Below are positions 17,128 through 27,615 of a stretch of 64,000 nt of DNA, one piece after another (position 1 is the stretch's first letter; every line of letters starts with the position of its first letter). Below the pieces are notes generated by a model that had not been told where the DNA came from, did no database searches, and saw nothing but the letters and a program-made list of their open reading frames with translations. The DNA comes from CAZPQN01 sp964588795 (GTDB taxonomy: Bacteria > Fidelibacterota > UBA2242). A program made the translations under genes and the position numbers. The stretch lies in NCBI GenBank assembly GCA_964588795.1, contig CAZPQN010000008.1:1-64000 (forward strand), read 5' to 3'.

Positions 17128-17997
17128 ATGAAGATAGGTATTCTGCTTAGTCCGAAGATGGAGCGGGGAAGTAATCTACTGTCGGACATAATTACTTTCC
17201 TTAGGGAGAATAATCAGGAAGTATTCCTGACTGCTCTCCCGGAACAAGTCTTGCCTGATTACGCTTCGGTTGCGACGGTTGCGACGAGTGATTTGGCCAT
17301 GGTGGTAGATGCGCTATTTAGCATCGGCGGGGATGGTACTTTGCTGAGTGCCGCACGGTTGATGGCACATACCGGCAAACCAGTTTTGGGCATCCACGTC
17401 GGAGGATTAGGCTTTTTAGCGGAAATTTCCCCGGCTAATTTTATGGAGCGGTTGCAGGCTTTCCTGACCGGCGATTACACGATAGAAGAAAGGCATATAC
17501 TGAGCGCCAGAATTCATTGCCCTGACCACGTCGCGGAGCACTTCGCCATCAATGATTTCGTCATTGACAAAGGTCCCGTAGCGACGATGATTAAAATCCG
17601 TACCTATGTTGATAACGAATTTTTAAATACCTATCGCGCCGACGGAATTATCATCGCCACGCCTACCGGCTCCACGGCTTATTCGCTTTCAGCCGGCGGA
17701 CCGATCATGACGCCGGAACTGCAGGTGGTGGTGATCAGTCCGATCTGTCCGCACAGTCTATCCGTGCGTCCGGTGGTGATTTCCTCCGATCGCACCGTGA
17801 TGATTGACTGCCGGGAATTTTCCGATGCCGTCACGTTGGTGGAGGATGGTCAGGTAAAAGTAGGATTGGGCGCCGCGCAGAAAGTTGAAATCAGTCAGGC
17901 CCAGTTCCCTCTGCGGATTGTGCGATTCACCGGCACTTCCTTTTTTCATACCCTGCGCACCAAATTGAACTGGGGGCGCGATGTCCGGGAAAGTTAA
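17128..17997 (+). CDS. nadK: NAD kinase
   Basis: 289 residues. GGDGTLLSAARL holds the conserved Asp of the GGDGT motif, HVGGLGFLAE, NDFVIDKG and TPTGSTAYSLSAGGP follow in family order. It phosphorylates NAD(H) with ATP or polyphosphate to give NADP(H), in the cytosol. ATG 17128 has GGAG at 17117-17120. The gene lies directly behind xseB, an arrangement seen in many bacteria. Ends about 45 bases before mgsA. Confidence 0.95.
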   Translation: MKIGILLSPKMERGSNLLSDIITFLRENNQEVFLTALPEQVLPDYASVATVATSDLAMVVDALFSIGGDGTLLSAARLMAHTGKPVLGIHVGGLGFLAEISPANFMERLQAFLTGDYTIEERHILSARIHCPDHVAEHFAINDFVIDKGPVATMIKIRTYVDNEFLNTYRADGIIIATPTGSTAYSLSAGGPIMTPELQVVVISPICPHSLSVRPVVISSDRTVMIDCREFSDAVTLVEDGQVKVGLGAAQKVEISQAQFPLRIVRFTGTSFFHTLRTKLNWGRDVRES

Positions 17998-18044
17998 GTT
18001 CATTTGCTTCTTAAGCATAGGTGGGAAATTGGAAAGGAGTTTAG

Positions 18045-18506
18045 ATGCCTAAAGAATCTACTGTCAGTGACGAGAAATCGCGTGTCATAGCGCTGGTAGC
18101 CCACGATAACAGGAAATCTGACCTGTTGGAATGGGCGGAATTCAATCGCGAAACTCTCTGTCAATATAATCTTATTGCTACAGGAACGACCGGTAAAATT
18201 TTGGAAGATAAAATTGGCTGCAAAATTGAACGCCTGCAAAGCGGGCCGCTCGGCGGCGATCTGCAACTCGGTGCCTATATCGCAGAAGGGAAAATCGATC
18301 TCCTGATTTTCTTCTGGGATCCCTTGGAAGCCCAGCCGCACGACCCGGATATTAAAGCATTATTACGCATTGCCGTAGTGTGGAATATTCCGGTCGCGTG
18401 CAACCGAGCTACCGCCGACTACATCATTTCATCACCCCTGATGACGACGCCCTATCAACGAATCAAGCCGGATTATCGATCTTATATTGAGCGATTCCGG
18501 ATTTGA
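18045..18506 (+). CDS. mgsA: Methylglyoxal synthase
   Basis: 153 residues. [16 protein letters not shown] near the N-terminus, [17 protein letters not shown] (with the catalytic-aspartate glycine motif), [21 protein letters not shown] and [13 protein letters not shown] are all family hallmarks. The enzyme turns dihydroxyacetone phosphate into methylglyoxal plus phosphate, a bypass under phosphate stress or sugar overload. ATG 18045 has GGAAAGGAG upstream. It is the last gene of the housekeeping run. Confidence 0.95.
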   Translation: MPKESTVSDEKSRVIALVAHDNRKSDLLEWAEFNRETLCQYNLIATGTTGKILEDKIGCKIERLQSGPLGGDLQLGAYIAEGKIDLLIFFWDPLEAQPHDPDIKALLRIAVVWNIPVACNRATADYIISSPLMTTPYQRIKPDYRSYIERFRI

Positions 18507-18556
18507 AAAAAGTGATTAAAGTTTAACGAGGGAAAAGAACACTCGATCCTGAACTA

Positions 18557-18956
18557 TTACTTATTGATGATGATGTTCCCGAATTCAATGTCGCGCCGCA
18601 AATTCGGCCATTGCCCACTCTGTAAATAAGTCTGAATCCAACCGCCTTCGTCTTCGGTACCTTCTCTGACCAGTATATCGTACCAACCGGTGACAATATC
18701 GAACGCATAATAACCATCTTGATCACCAAGTTTATACGTATACGTCGATGTATACAGAGTCTTTTCGGTCATTGCGTCATTCCATTTGTACAGTTTGACT
18801 AACTCGTTATTTTTTTTCGGTCCCATTCTGATCGGTTACAATTCCCCATCCGTCCCGGGTGTCTGTATCGGAATGTAAAGGTGCAATCAACACGCTTAAA
18901 CCAGCGCAAATGATTGTGGCCAGCAACAGAGCCTGCAATCCACTTTGGTTTTTCAT
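18557..18956 (-). pseudogene. Small secreted protein gene split by an A8 frameshift
   Basis: On the minus strand ATG 18956-18954, preceded by GAAGGTAG, encodes a classical signal peptide (MKNQSG, then a hydrophobic stretch to about residue 25) and stops at TAA 18809-18807 after 49 residues. The other frame continues from that point to 18557 with 80-odd residues rich in Tyr, Trp and Gly. The two parts join perfectly if the run of eight A (plus-strand T at 18810-18817) were seven, giving a 132-residue secreted protein. I recognise no family. Real decay, phase variation by slippage, and a homopolymer sequencing error are all possible. Confidence 0.6.
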
Positions 18957-19056
18957 TTTCTACCTTCATATTTTTCACTGTTCAATATATTCTTTTTATT
19001 TTGAAAAGGTAATCCTATTTTATATAAGCAAATTGAAAAGAGTGAGGAGATCGATT

Positions 19057-20744
19057 ATGAAGATTTTTAAAATCTTGATATTGATATGTTTTTATACGCT
19101 GTCAGTCCAGTCAGGTACCAGACCGGTCATCAAGCCCGGATTTCCCGTACTATTGACGCGGGATAATATTTGGTGGGGCCTCTGTTATCCGGTCCGATAA
19201 TAGTTGACATTGATGGCGATAATAAAAAAGAGATTGTTCAAAGTGCCGGAAATCAGGTATTTATCATCCGTTATGATGGTACATCTCAATCAGGTTGGCC
19301 AAAAGGTATAACCTTTAATACCCAGCAGAACGCGTCTATTGGCGATATAAATGGGGACGGAAGTCCGGATATTGTTGCCCGAGATAGGGATTATTTTTAC
19401 AATAATAGTAAAATTTATGCCTGGAACAACCAGGGACGCTTATATAGTGGATTTCCAAAAAATGCACCCATGGTCAGCAATCAACCCAAAACGCCAATCC
19501 TATTTGATTTCAATAATGATCGGAAATTAGATATCGTTTATACCAGCAATTATACTTTGAACATCATTGACTACTCAGGTTTTTCCTTACCTGGTTGGCC
19601 AGTCACAATTGCTGGGAAAAATCGATTGGACAATTAAAGATTTGGCAATATATCGTCCGCTGACACGGTGGACATCTTAGTAGCGAATGGAGACAGTCTC
19701 TATATTTTCCGTACGGACGGTTCGTTAGGTTGCAGACCTATTTCTACTCCCTTAATTGACCACACTATCAGCTGTTTAACTGTTGCCGATCAGGATGGTG
19801 ACGGGATCAGTGAAGTTTTTCTTTCGCTTGGTTCACTTGGTTCTCCCTCGTCAGGATATAAGGTTGGACTGTATTCGATCTTTTCCGGTTTCTTAGATGG
19901 ATGGCCAAAATTTATTGCGGAGGAAGATAATTATTCCATTGAACCCCATTCGCGAGCAGATCTCAATGGTGACGGGCAACCGGAAATTATTTGGGTTGAT
20001 GTTTTGGGCTTTTTACGTGTGTACAATTCAGCAGGAATAGCGCTTAACGGTTTTCCGGTGCATTCATTTAATAACCAAATGTCAGGTATAGATCCCACAG
20101 TTGGAGATATTGACGGTGATGGTGATCTGGAGATCTTTTGTGATAACAATATGAATTTCAATGATTCTTCCCATTACCATGTTTATCATCATGATGGTAC
20201 CGAGGTGGAGTGGTCACCCCTGACCATTCCTTGGGTAACCTGTTTTAATTCACCGGCGATTAGCGATCTGGAAGGCGACGGGAGTTTAGAAATTGCCTTT
20301 GTCAGTACCGATCCCTACCGTTTTGATGTTTATTTATACGTGTACACCATCGCAGGAGTTGCCTATGCTTCCGAACGATTCCCCTGGCCGATGCATGCCC
20401 ATGATCCCCAGTATACATATTGGTACGACTATAAATATCCCTGGACGAAGCTCGATCTGAAATCACCGCGAGGCAAACATTCGCTCACTACCGCATCGAT
20501 AAATTATCCCAATCCTTTTAATACCGTAACAAGGATAAGTTTTATTCTTCCGAAGGCGATGGAAGTCAGGATCAGTATCTATGACCTGAATGGACGCGAG
20601 GTGGAAGCACTGGGGACTTACCAACCTAGCCGTGGTGAACATACATTTACCTGGGATGGTCAGGAGAATTCGTCCGGGATCTATCTCTGTTGTGTAGAGG
20701 GAGACGATTACAAGCTGATCCGGAAAATGATTCTGTTGCGATAA
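19057..20744 (+). pseudogene. Secreted FG-GAP/VCBS-repeat protein with T9SS-like tail, broken twice
   Basis: ATG 19057 (GTGAGGAG upstream) starts a signal peptide, then the frame ends at 19200. Adding one G to the run at 19175-19178 joins it to a frame with VDIDGDNKKEIV, IGDINGDGSPDIV and DFNNDRKLDIV, the calcium-loop repeats of a beta-propeller. That frame meets TAA at 19635-19637 and then runs on unchanged to 20744 with further repeats (DQDGDGISEVF, DIDGDGDLEIF) and a C-terminal NYPNPFNTVTRISF...YDLNGREV tail of the type IX secretion kind. Repaired, it would be 562 residues. An in-frame GTG at 19668 could start the last part but would lack a signal peptide. Confidence 0.75.
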
Positions 20745-20865
20745 GAGTTTGCCGAACTTTATTCTATCCCAAACAGTTGATTGATAAATAGTATTAAAAT
20801 CATCGGCCAGTCATCCACGAATCAAGTCTAATTTTTTAGTCCGTCGTCGTTGATGTTGATCCGGT

Positions 20866-22038
20866 TCATGCACTGTGCGGTTCGGCCAGCCATAACAGTA
20901 AAATGCTGGCACTGATAGTCAGACCCAATGACAGGTAAAATGGTGCCACAAATCCGATCCAGTCCCAGAGTAATCCGGCTAAGAGCGATGCGGGAAAAGC
21001 GCAGAGACCGATGACCATTTGATAAGCCCCTAAGACACTGGCTCGGAATTGAGGCGGCGCCAGCTCGGCGACCAGGGCGCCCTGCACCGGTTCAATGGCG
21101 CCTTTGTGCAATCCGTAAAAGATGAACACCAGAATCGCAAAGATTGTCGTTTGAGTAAAGATGACCGTCAGACAAACTAGGGCCCAGAACAGGAAAGCGA
21201 TTTGCAGGACGGTTTTGCGCCCGATCCGGTCGGCGAGTTTGCCAAATGGATAGGCGCTGAGCGAAGCGAAGAGAGTGTAGATCAGATAAAGGACCGGTAC
21301 GAACGCAGCTTTAAATCCGGCCTGTCTGGCGTGAATCAGGAGGAAGGAATAGGTGAAATTGCCCATTGCAAATATCGCACTGAGGATCAGGAATAACCGC
21401 AGATTGGCATTCAGGTCGCCGAAGCGTAATCCTCGGTAGATTTTACGGTCTGAAGGACGGGTTTCTTTGATTTTAAGCAGGATCAGGATTGCTCCAAAAA
21501 GAGAAGGGAGCGCGGCTATTAGAAAAAGATTGCGGTAGCCAAGCAAATTGAAAAGCAGGATACAGATTAAGATACCGCAGAAGGCACCGAAGTGGTCCGC
21601 GGTGCGCAGGAGTCCAAAATTTTTACCACGCGTGTTATCGGTAGAAATATCGGCGATGATAGCATCCCGTGGTGCGCCCCGGATTTTACCCGCCCGGTCG
21701 AGAATGCGAAAAGGAATCAGGAGTTGCCAAACCGTCGAAAGCGCATAACCAACGCGGGAAGCGGCGCCCATCAAGTAGCCGGTCCAGATAAAGCCTTTGC
21801 GTTTGCGGAGACGGTCTGACCAATAACCAGAAATGGCCTTCGCCAGGGATACCACAGCCTCGCCCAATCCGTCAATAAATCCCAAAACCGTCATGTTGGC
21901 TTTCAGGATTTCGGTCACGAAAAGCGGCCAGATAGGATAGATGATATCCGAGCCCATATCGTTCAGGAAAGAGGCGAGGGCAAAGGTTCGCAGGGTGCGT
22001 TTGGAATGCGATGGCTGGTCTAATTTCTCAGATTCCAT
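20866..22038 (-). CDS. Major facilitator superfamily transporter
   Basis: 390 residues counting from ATG 22038 (minus strand), which has GAGGTTAAC directly upstream; the frame is open for 32 more codons without conserved content. About twelve membrane helices, with the MFS signature between helices 2 and 3 (GYWSDRLRKRKG) and its repeat (GKLADRIGRKTVLQ) in the second half. ASFLNDMGSDIIYPIWPLFV at the start resembles a MFS subgroup seen in many environmental genomes. Substrate unknown. It runs against the broken propeller gene and is divergent from the YitT gene, with 128 bases between for two promoters. Confidence 0.88.
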   Translation of the reverse strand: MESEKLDQPSHSKRTLRTFALASFLNDMGSDIIYPIWPLFVTEILKANMTVLGFIDGLGEAVVSLAKAISGYWSDRLRKRKGFIWTGYLMGAASRVGYALSTVWQLLIPFRILDRAGKIRGAPRDAIIADISTDNTRGKNFGLLRTADHFGAFCGILICILLFNLLGYRNLFLIAALPSLFGAILILLKIKETRPSDRKIYRGLRFGDLNANLRLFLILSAIFAMGNFTYSFLLIHARQAGFKAAFVPVLYLIYTLFASLSAYPFGKLADRIGRKTVLQIAFLFWALVCLTVIFTQTTIFAILVFIFYGLHKGAIEPVQGALVAELAPPQFRASVLGAYQMVIGLCAFPASLLAGLLWDWIGFVAPFYLSLGLTISASILLLWLAEPHSA

Positions 22039-22166
22039 GTTAACCTCGATTGCTCTTGGGAATTTGCTTAAGGGTTGCAGATAAACAAAGAAAAATATTG
22101 GCCTGAACCACCAATGAAAAAGCAGATAAAGCACCCTTAGTCAAATTCATCCGGATTGTTTAAAAT

Positions 22167-23060
22167 ATGTCGTTTTTAATTAGCAGAAATTACATTATGG
22201 CAATCAAACAAAAAATCAATTCTATCGTTTTCGAATATTGTGGACTGGCGATTGGTTCGGTAATTATGGCGCTGGCTCTGGTGTTCTTCCTGATTCCCGC
22301 CAAAATCGCTCCCGGCGGCGTGAGTGGTTTGGCCATCGTGCTCTATCACCTTTTCGATTTGCCGGTTGGATTGTTGATGTTGCTTTTCAACATCCCCTTA
22401 TTTATTGTGGGTTTGCGTTTGCTTGGCAAGCAATTCGGTTCACGGACGCTGTTTTCCTTCATTGTGGTTTCATTGGTCACAGATTTTTGTGATACTGTAT
22501 TACGGCTCGACGCCGCGACCACCGATCCGCTGTTGGCTTCAATCTTTGGCGGGATCGTTTTGGGTATCGGCCTGGGCGTTGTTTTCCGCTTCAAGGGTAC
22601 GACCGGAGGTTCCGACATCGTCGGGCAAATAATCAACAAGTATTCCAATGTTTCGGTGGGTGTGGGGATTCTGATTGTGGATTTTTTTGTGATCACCTTT
22701 GCTGGTTTGGTATTCCGCAATATCAATTTAGCCCTGTACGGTTTCATCAGCCTGTATTTTTCCAGTAAAGTGCTGGATTTGATTCTGGACGGTTTTGATT
22801 ATGCGCGGGCTTTTTACATTATCAGTGAAAAGCAAGATGAAATCATCGCCCTGATTACGCAGGACATGGGCCGGGGCGGAACCGAGATCAGCGGGAGCGG
22901 TTTCTACACCCGTAAAGAGCGCAATGTACTCTACACCGTCGTAACCCGCAGGGAAGTTGCAACCCTGCGTCAGGAGATTCAGAAAATTGATCCCCGGGCT
23001 TTTATCATCATTACCAATGTTCATGAGGTGATCGGCGAGGGATTTCGCCAACGAATATGA
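22167..23060 (+). CDS. YitT-family membrane protein
   Basis: 297 residues: five to six membrane helices (DUF161; ALALVFFLIPAKIAPGGVSGLAIV, LGIGLGVVFRFKGTTGGSDIVG) and a soluble C-terminal DUF2179 domain (GRGGTEISGSGFYTRKERNVLYTVV). Function in the membrane is not established. ATG 22167 has no ribosome-binding site and TAAAAT sits right before it; the in-frame ATG 22197 (MAIKQK) is an equally good or better start. A dehydrogenase gene follows 21 bases downstream. Confidence 0.9.
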   Translation: MSFLISRNYIMAIKQKINSIVFEYCGLAIGSVIMALALVFFLIPAKIAPGGVSGLAIVLYHLFDLPVGLLMLLFNIPLFIVGLRLLGKQFGSRTLFSFIVVSLVTDFCDTVLRLDAATTDPLLASIFGGIVLGIGLGVVFRFKGTTGGSDIVGQIINKYSNVSVGVGILIVDFFVITFAGLVFRNINLALYGFISLYFSSKVLDLILDGFDYARAFYIISEKQDEIIALITQDMGRGGTEISGSGFYTRKERNVLYTVVTRREVATLRQEIQKIDPRAFIIITNVHEVIGEGFRQRI

Positions 23061-23081
23061 GGATAACCATAAGCGGGTAAT

Positions 23082-24167
23082 ATGGCAGAGGAAATACGGG
23101 TCAAGGTCGAGGAACTCCAAAATTTTATCGCCGATATATTTCAACGTTGTGGACTGACCGAACACGACGCTCGGATCACCGCTGAAGTACTCGTGTTAGC
23201 CGATCGACGCGGTATCGAATCACACGGAGTGGCACGTCTGCAAAGATATGTTGATGATTTGAAAAGAGGAGTAATCAGAGCAGAAACGAGAGTTACAATC
23301 GTTCGGGAAACAGCCGTTTCACTGGTCGTTGACGGTAATGGCGGTATGGGTCAACCTCTGACTCATGCAGTTATGAGGCATTGTATTGCCAAAGCTCGTC
23401 AGAATTATATGTGTTTTGCCACTATCCGCAACTCCAATCACTACGGGATTGCGGGCTATTATGTCTTAATGGCTTTGAAAGAGAATATGATCGGCATTGC
23501 TATGACCAATACAGCACCGTTGGTAGTCCCGACGTTCGGCAGGGATGTTGTAATCGGTACCAATCCAATTGCGATTGGATTCCCCGGCAAAAAGGAACGT
23601 CCTTTTCTGCTGGACATGGCGACTTCAACCGTTCCGCGCGGCAAATTAGAAGTCTATGCCCGTAAGGAAGAACCGATTCCCGACAGCTGGGCTTGCGGAG
23701 CCGATGGCTTGCCCTCCACTGATCCGGTAAGAATGTTGGATCTGATGATCAATCGCGGAGGTGGAGGGCTCCTGCCGCTGGGCGGTGCGACGGAACTCAC
23801 CAGCGGGCATAAGGGTTACGGACTGAGTGCCATGGTAGATATTCTGTGCGGCGGGCTGTCTTCAGGAGCGCTCGGGACCGATGTATATGGCAAAAAAAAT
23901 GCCCCCGCAGAGGTTGCGCATTTCGTGGGCGCGATCAATCCCGCAGCTTTTCTCGGACTGGATGAATTGCAGTGCAATATTGATTATTACATGCAAATGC
24001 TGAAAAACGCCGCCAAAGCCACCGGGCAATCGCGGATTTTCGTCGCCGGTGAAAAGGAATATGAAGCCGAAGAACGGAATCGCATTACCGTACCGCTCGA
24101 GCCGAAAGTTTTCACAAACCTCAATAGGATTGGTCAGGAATACAATTTGACCCTCGCGGCGGCTTAA
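23082..24167 (+). CDS. Ldh-family (malate/L-lactate-type) NAD(P)-dependent dehydrogenase
   Basis: 361 residues of the type-2 malate/lactate/ureidoglycolate dehydrogenase fold, unrelated to classical Rossmann LDH. Conserved segments: RGIESHGVARLQRY, IRNSNHYGIAGYY with the catalytic histidine, GTNPIAIGFP, and LDMATSTVPRGKLE. Such enzymes reduce 2-keto acids (malate, sulfolactate, ureidoglycolate and others); the substrate cannot be read. Its start is ATG 23082 and transketolase follows after 27 bases, so the two may share a transcript. Confidence 0.9.
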   Translation: MAEEIRVKVEELQNFIADIFQRCGLTEHDARITAEVLVLADRRGIESHGVARLQRYVDDLKRGVIRAETRVTIVRETAVSLVVDGNGGMGQPLTHAVMRHCIAKARQNYMCFATIRNSNHYGIAGYYVLMALKENMIGIAMTNTAPLVVPTFGRDVVIGTNPIAIGFPGKKERPFLLDMATSTVPRGKLEVYARKEEPIPDSWACGADGLPSTDPVRMLDLMINRGGGGLLPLGGATELTSGHKGYGLSAMVDILCGGLSSGALGTDVYGKKNAPAEVAHFVGAINPAAFLGLDELQCNIDYYMQMLKNAAKATGQSRIFVAGEKEYEAEERNRITVPLEPKVFTNLNRIGQEYNLTLAAA

Positions 24168-24194
24168 CCAAACAGAAAAACGGAAAGGAACGAC

Positions 24195-26213
24195 GTGAAA
24201 GACCATCATCTTAACTCTGAATTAGCCAGGCAGGTTGCTGACACCTTACGCTTTTTAGCGGTTGATGGAGTGCAAAAAGCCAACTCCGGGCATCCGGGTA
24301 TGCCAATGGGCATGGCGGATGTTGCTTCGATTCTGTGGAGTCGGTTTCTCATACATAATCCGCAGGATCCAGCGTGGATAAACCGCGATCGTTTTATCCT
24401 GTCTGCCGGACACGGTTCCATGTTGCTGTATAGTCTATTACACCTGACCGGCTACGCAGTCACGATCGAGGATTTACAGAATTTCCGGCAATTGGATTCC
24501 CGAACACCGGGTCACCCAGAACGAGGTTGCTTGCCGGGAGTGGAGATGACGACGGGTCCGCTTGGGCAGGGATTTGCGACGGGAGTCGGCATGGCCATCG
24601 CCGCCAAGATGACCGCCGCTCGCTTCAATACACCTGAGTTCCGGCTTTTCGGAACACATAAAATATATGCCATTATCAGCGATGGCGACCTGATGGAGGG
24701 TATTTCGCATGAAGCCGCCTCGTTAGCCGGACACCTCCAGCTCGATAATCTGGTTTATTTTTACGACGATAATCAGATTACGATCGAAGGCTCCACACGA
24801 CTCAGCTTTTCTGAATCGGTTGCGGAACGTTTTTCCGCTTATGGCTGGGACGTGCTGAATACCGATGGGCATAATCATGCGGAGATTGCCGAGGTTTTGG
24901 AGAAAGCTCAGTCAGTAAGACACCGGCCGTTGCTGATCATCGCCCGCACGCATATTGGTTTTGGCAGTCCGCACAAGCAGGATAACGCCGAATGCCACGG
25001 CGCGCCGCTCGGTGAAGACGAGGTCAAAGCTACCAAGCGCAATCGCGGCTGGGATGAAAATCAGAAATTTTATGTGCCTGATGAAGTCCGCGCCTTTTTT
25101 GCTGAACGCCGGGTAGAATTGCAGGGAATTTACTCTGAATGGAACCGACGTTTCCAACAATGGCGAGTCGTCAATCCTGAACTTGCCAACCAGTTTGATG
25201 TCTGGCAGAAAGCCGAAATCTCGGAAGAAGTGGTAAGGACTCTGATCGTTAATGCACCCGCTGATGCTGCTGCCACGCGGGCATTGTCTGGGAAAATCAT
25301 GCAAAAAATCGCTGACTTGGTTCCGGGGTTTTGCGGAGGAGCGGCAGATCTGGCGCCTTCCACCAACACGTTTCTTAAAAATTACCCTGCTTTTTCTTCG
25401 GAAAATCGTCAGGGACGCAATTTCCACTTCGGTATCCGCGAACACGCCATGGGCTGTGTGCTGAACGGTCTGGCGCTATATGGGGGATTTATTCCTTTTG
25501 GTGCGACCTTTTTAGTATTTGCGGATTACATGCGGCCGGCGATACGCTTGGCGGCCTTGATGGAGTTGCGGGTCATCTACGTTTTCACGCACGACAGCAT
25601 TTTTGTGGGTGAGGACGGACCAACCCACCAGCCCATCGAACAGGTGTCGGCTTTACGGGCAATTCCCAATTTGACAGTCATTCGTCCTGCCGATGGTCTG
25701 GAAGTGACTGCCGCTTGGCTCGCGGCTCTGCGCAATCACCATGGCCCGACGGCCTTGATCCTGACTCGTCAGAAAATCGAACCTGCCAAGCGTAGGGTTG
25801 ATTTCGATTACCGTGATATTCTGCGCGGCGGCTACGTCATTGACGATGCTCCGACGCCAATCAAACTGATCATCGTTGCCAGTGGTTCGGAATTGAGTCT
25901 GGCTCAACGAGTAAAGATGCAGTTGGCACCGCAGCTTGATGGAATTCGGGTAGTTTCAATGCCGTCATTGGAACTGTTTGCCAGACAAGAGTCCGAATAT
26001 CAGCAATCAGTTATTTCCAATGGAACGCCAACCGTTGTCATCGAAGCCGGCAGAGGCTTGGGATGGGGTGATCTGGTTCGCGCGCCATTATTGAAAATAA
26101 CCATCGAGCGCTTTGGGGCTTCTGCGCCCAATGAGAAATTAGCAGAAAAGTTCGGTTTTACCACCAACCAAGTCGTCAGCCGTATCGAAGAATGGCTGAA
26201 GATAATTATTTAA
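24195..26213 (+). CDS. tkt: Transketolase
   Basis: 672 residues, standard length. GTG 24195 follows AAAGGA. N-terminal thiamine-diphosphate domain: KANSGHPGMPMG, LDSRTPGHPERG, TGPLGQGFATGVGMA, SDGDLMEGISHEA and DDNQITIEG. Middle domain: FGIREHAMG with the cofactor-activating Glu, then HDSIFVGEDGPTHQPIEQ; C-terminal domain from about 545. It shuttles two-carbon ketol units in the pentose phosphate pathway. Followed after 15 bases by a secreted phosphatase gene that is probably unrelated in function. Confidence 0.97.
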   Translation: MKDHHLNSELARQVADTLRFLAVDGVQKANSGHPGMPMGMADVASILWSRFLIHNPQDPAWINRDRFILSAGHGSMLLYSLLHLTGYAVTIEDLQNFRQLDSRTPGHPERGCLPGVEMTTGPLGQGFATGVGMAIAAKMTAARFNTPEFRLFGTHKIYAIISDGDLMEGISHEAASLAGHLQLDNLVYFYDDNQITIEGSTRLSFSESVAERFSAYGWDVLNTDGHNHAEIAEVLEKAQSVRHRPLLIIARTHIGFGSPHKQDNAECHGAPLGEDEVKATKRNRGWDENQKFYVPDEVRAFFAERRVELQGIYSEWNRRFQQWRVVNPELANQFDVWQKAEISEEVVRTLIVNAPADAAATRALSGKIMQKIADLVPGFCGGAADLAPSTNTFLKNYPAFSSENRQGRNFHFGIREHAMGCVLNGLALYGGFIPFGATFLVFADYMRPAIRLAALMELRVIYVFTHDSIFVGEDGPTHQPIEQVSALRAIPNLTVIRPADGLEVTAAWLAALRNHHGPTALILTRQKIEPAKRRVDFDYRDILRGGYVIDDAPTPIKLIIVASGSELSLAQRVKMQLAPQLDGIRVVSMPSLELFARQESEYQQSVISNGTPTVVIEAGRGLGWGDLVRAPLLKITIERFGASAPNEKLAEKFGFTTNQVVSRIEEWLKIII

Positions 26214-26228
26214 AACGGGAGTCGCAAA

Positions 26229-27551
26229 ATGCTCGCTTTCATGAAATGTAAAGTCGCGTTAATAGCCGTCGGGATTTTTGGCAGTTCCATAATCATAAGT
26301 GCCGAATCCTTAAAAGAAGCCGCTACGGATCCAACTCCGCGTCCCATTCCCGATCATATTGTCGTCACCTGGAATTTCGATCCCGCGACCAGTTTTTCTG
26401 TCACCTGGCGCACCGATACAACGGCCAAGGTTGCTTCGGGACAGATCGCATTGGCGGATGCGTCGCCCAATTTTGTCTATACAATGCAGGAAGTCCAGGC
26501 ACGCACCGAGAATCTTGTTATGAGAGACTATGCGGCAAATTACCATTCGGTGACTTTTACGGGTTTAAAACCGGCCAGCCGATATTGCTACCGGGTCGGA
26601 AGTAAAGACCGGCGTAGTGAATGGTTCCAGATCACTACAGCCGCGGCGCAACCGAAGAAGTTTGCATTTATCTTCATGGGCGATGGTCAATCGGATTTGC
26701 TCTCGCTCTGGTCGCGGTCAATTCGCGAAGCCTATCGAACTGCACCCGATGCCCGTTTTATCATCCACGGCGGCGATATTGTGACAGAATCTGATTCTTT
26801 TAAATTATGGCATGAATGGTTCACTGCCGCGGGCTGGATCAATGCCGTTTTACCCGTACTGCTGACTCCCGGCAATCACGATTATTTTCACCGCTTGACT
26901 GAGAAGCGATATCTCACCAATTACTGGCGCCCACAGTTTACCCTGCCGGAAAACGGATTGCCGGAATTGCCCGAAAGCAATTACTACGTTGACTATCAGG
27001 GAGTACGGATTCTGATTCTGAATTCCAATGAACGCATTACCGAACAAGCCCGATGGTTGGAAACCGTCCTGAGTAATAATCCCAATCGCTGGACGGTGGC
27101 CGCCTTTCACCATCCGATTTATTCGGCTGCCAGAATGCGCGACCAGAAGGAAATCCGCCAGGCCTGGAACCCGCTTTTCGAGAAATTCCACGTCGATCTG
27201 GTGCTTAACGGACATGATCACACATACGCCCGTGGGCATAATATCGGTAAGCTCAGGGAAGTAGTAGATACTTCAACTGGTCCGGTTTACGTTGTATCGG
27301 TGAGTGGACCAAAACAATATGAATTGACTGGTGAGCGCTGGATGGAGCGGGCGGCGGAGAATACACAGTTGTTTCAGGTTGTCACAGTGGCGACGGATAC
27401 ACTCGAATTGCGTACCTTTACTACTGATGGGCAACTATACGACGAATTTCAATTGGTGAAAACCGCGAACGGGCTCAATAAATTCATCGAGAAAAAACCG
27501 GCCACCCCTGAGCGGCGTTTTGAAAATACCCTGCGTTCCGAGAAAAAATAA
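26229..27551 (+). CDS. Secreted purple-acid-phosphatase-type metallophosphoesterase
   Basis: 440 residues. Signal peptide (about 1-27), an N-terminal fibronectin-like domain of purple acid phosphatases (WNFDPATSFSVTWRTD ... LKPASRYCYRVG), then the phosphoesterase core with all metal motifs: FMGDGQ, HGGDIV, PGNHDY, FHHPIYS and NGHDHTYAR. It would hydrolyse phosphomonoesters in the periplasm or outside. Three methionine codons are near the start; ATG 26229 has GGGAG 10 bases ahead. The last 25 residues are basic and glycine-poor, with no sorting tail. Confidence 0.9.
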   Translation: MLAFMKCKVALIAVGIFGSSIIISAESLKEAATDPTPRPIPDHIVVTWNFDPATSFSVTWRTDTTAKVASGQIALADASPNFVYTMQEVQARTENLVMRDYAANYHSVTFTGLKPASRYCYRVGSKDRRSEWFQITTAAAQPKKFAFIFMGDGQSDLLSLWSRSIREAYRTAPDARFIIHGGDIVTESDSFKLWHEWFTAAGWINAVLPVLLTPGNHDYFHRLTEKRYLTNYWRPQFTLPENGLPELPESNYYVDYQGVRILILNSNERITEQARWLETVLSNNPNRWTVAAFHHPIYSAARMRDQKEIRQAWNPLFEKFHVDLVLNGHDHTYARGHNIGKLREVVDTSTGPVYVVSVSGPKQYELTGERWMERAAENTQLFQVVTVATDTLELRTFTTDGQLYDEFQLVKTANGLNKFIEKKPATPERRFENTLRSEKK

Positions 27552-27615
27552 CGCGGCGGAAGCGTCATACTCGCTTCCTGACTGAACAGGTGTGAAGACG
27601 GGTGCCAAACTGTGT

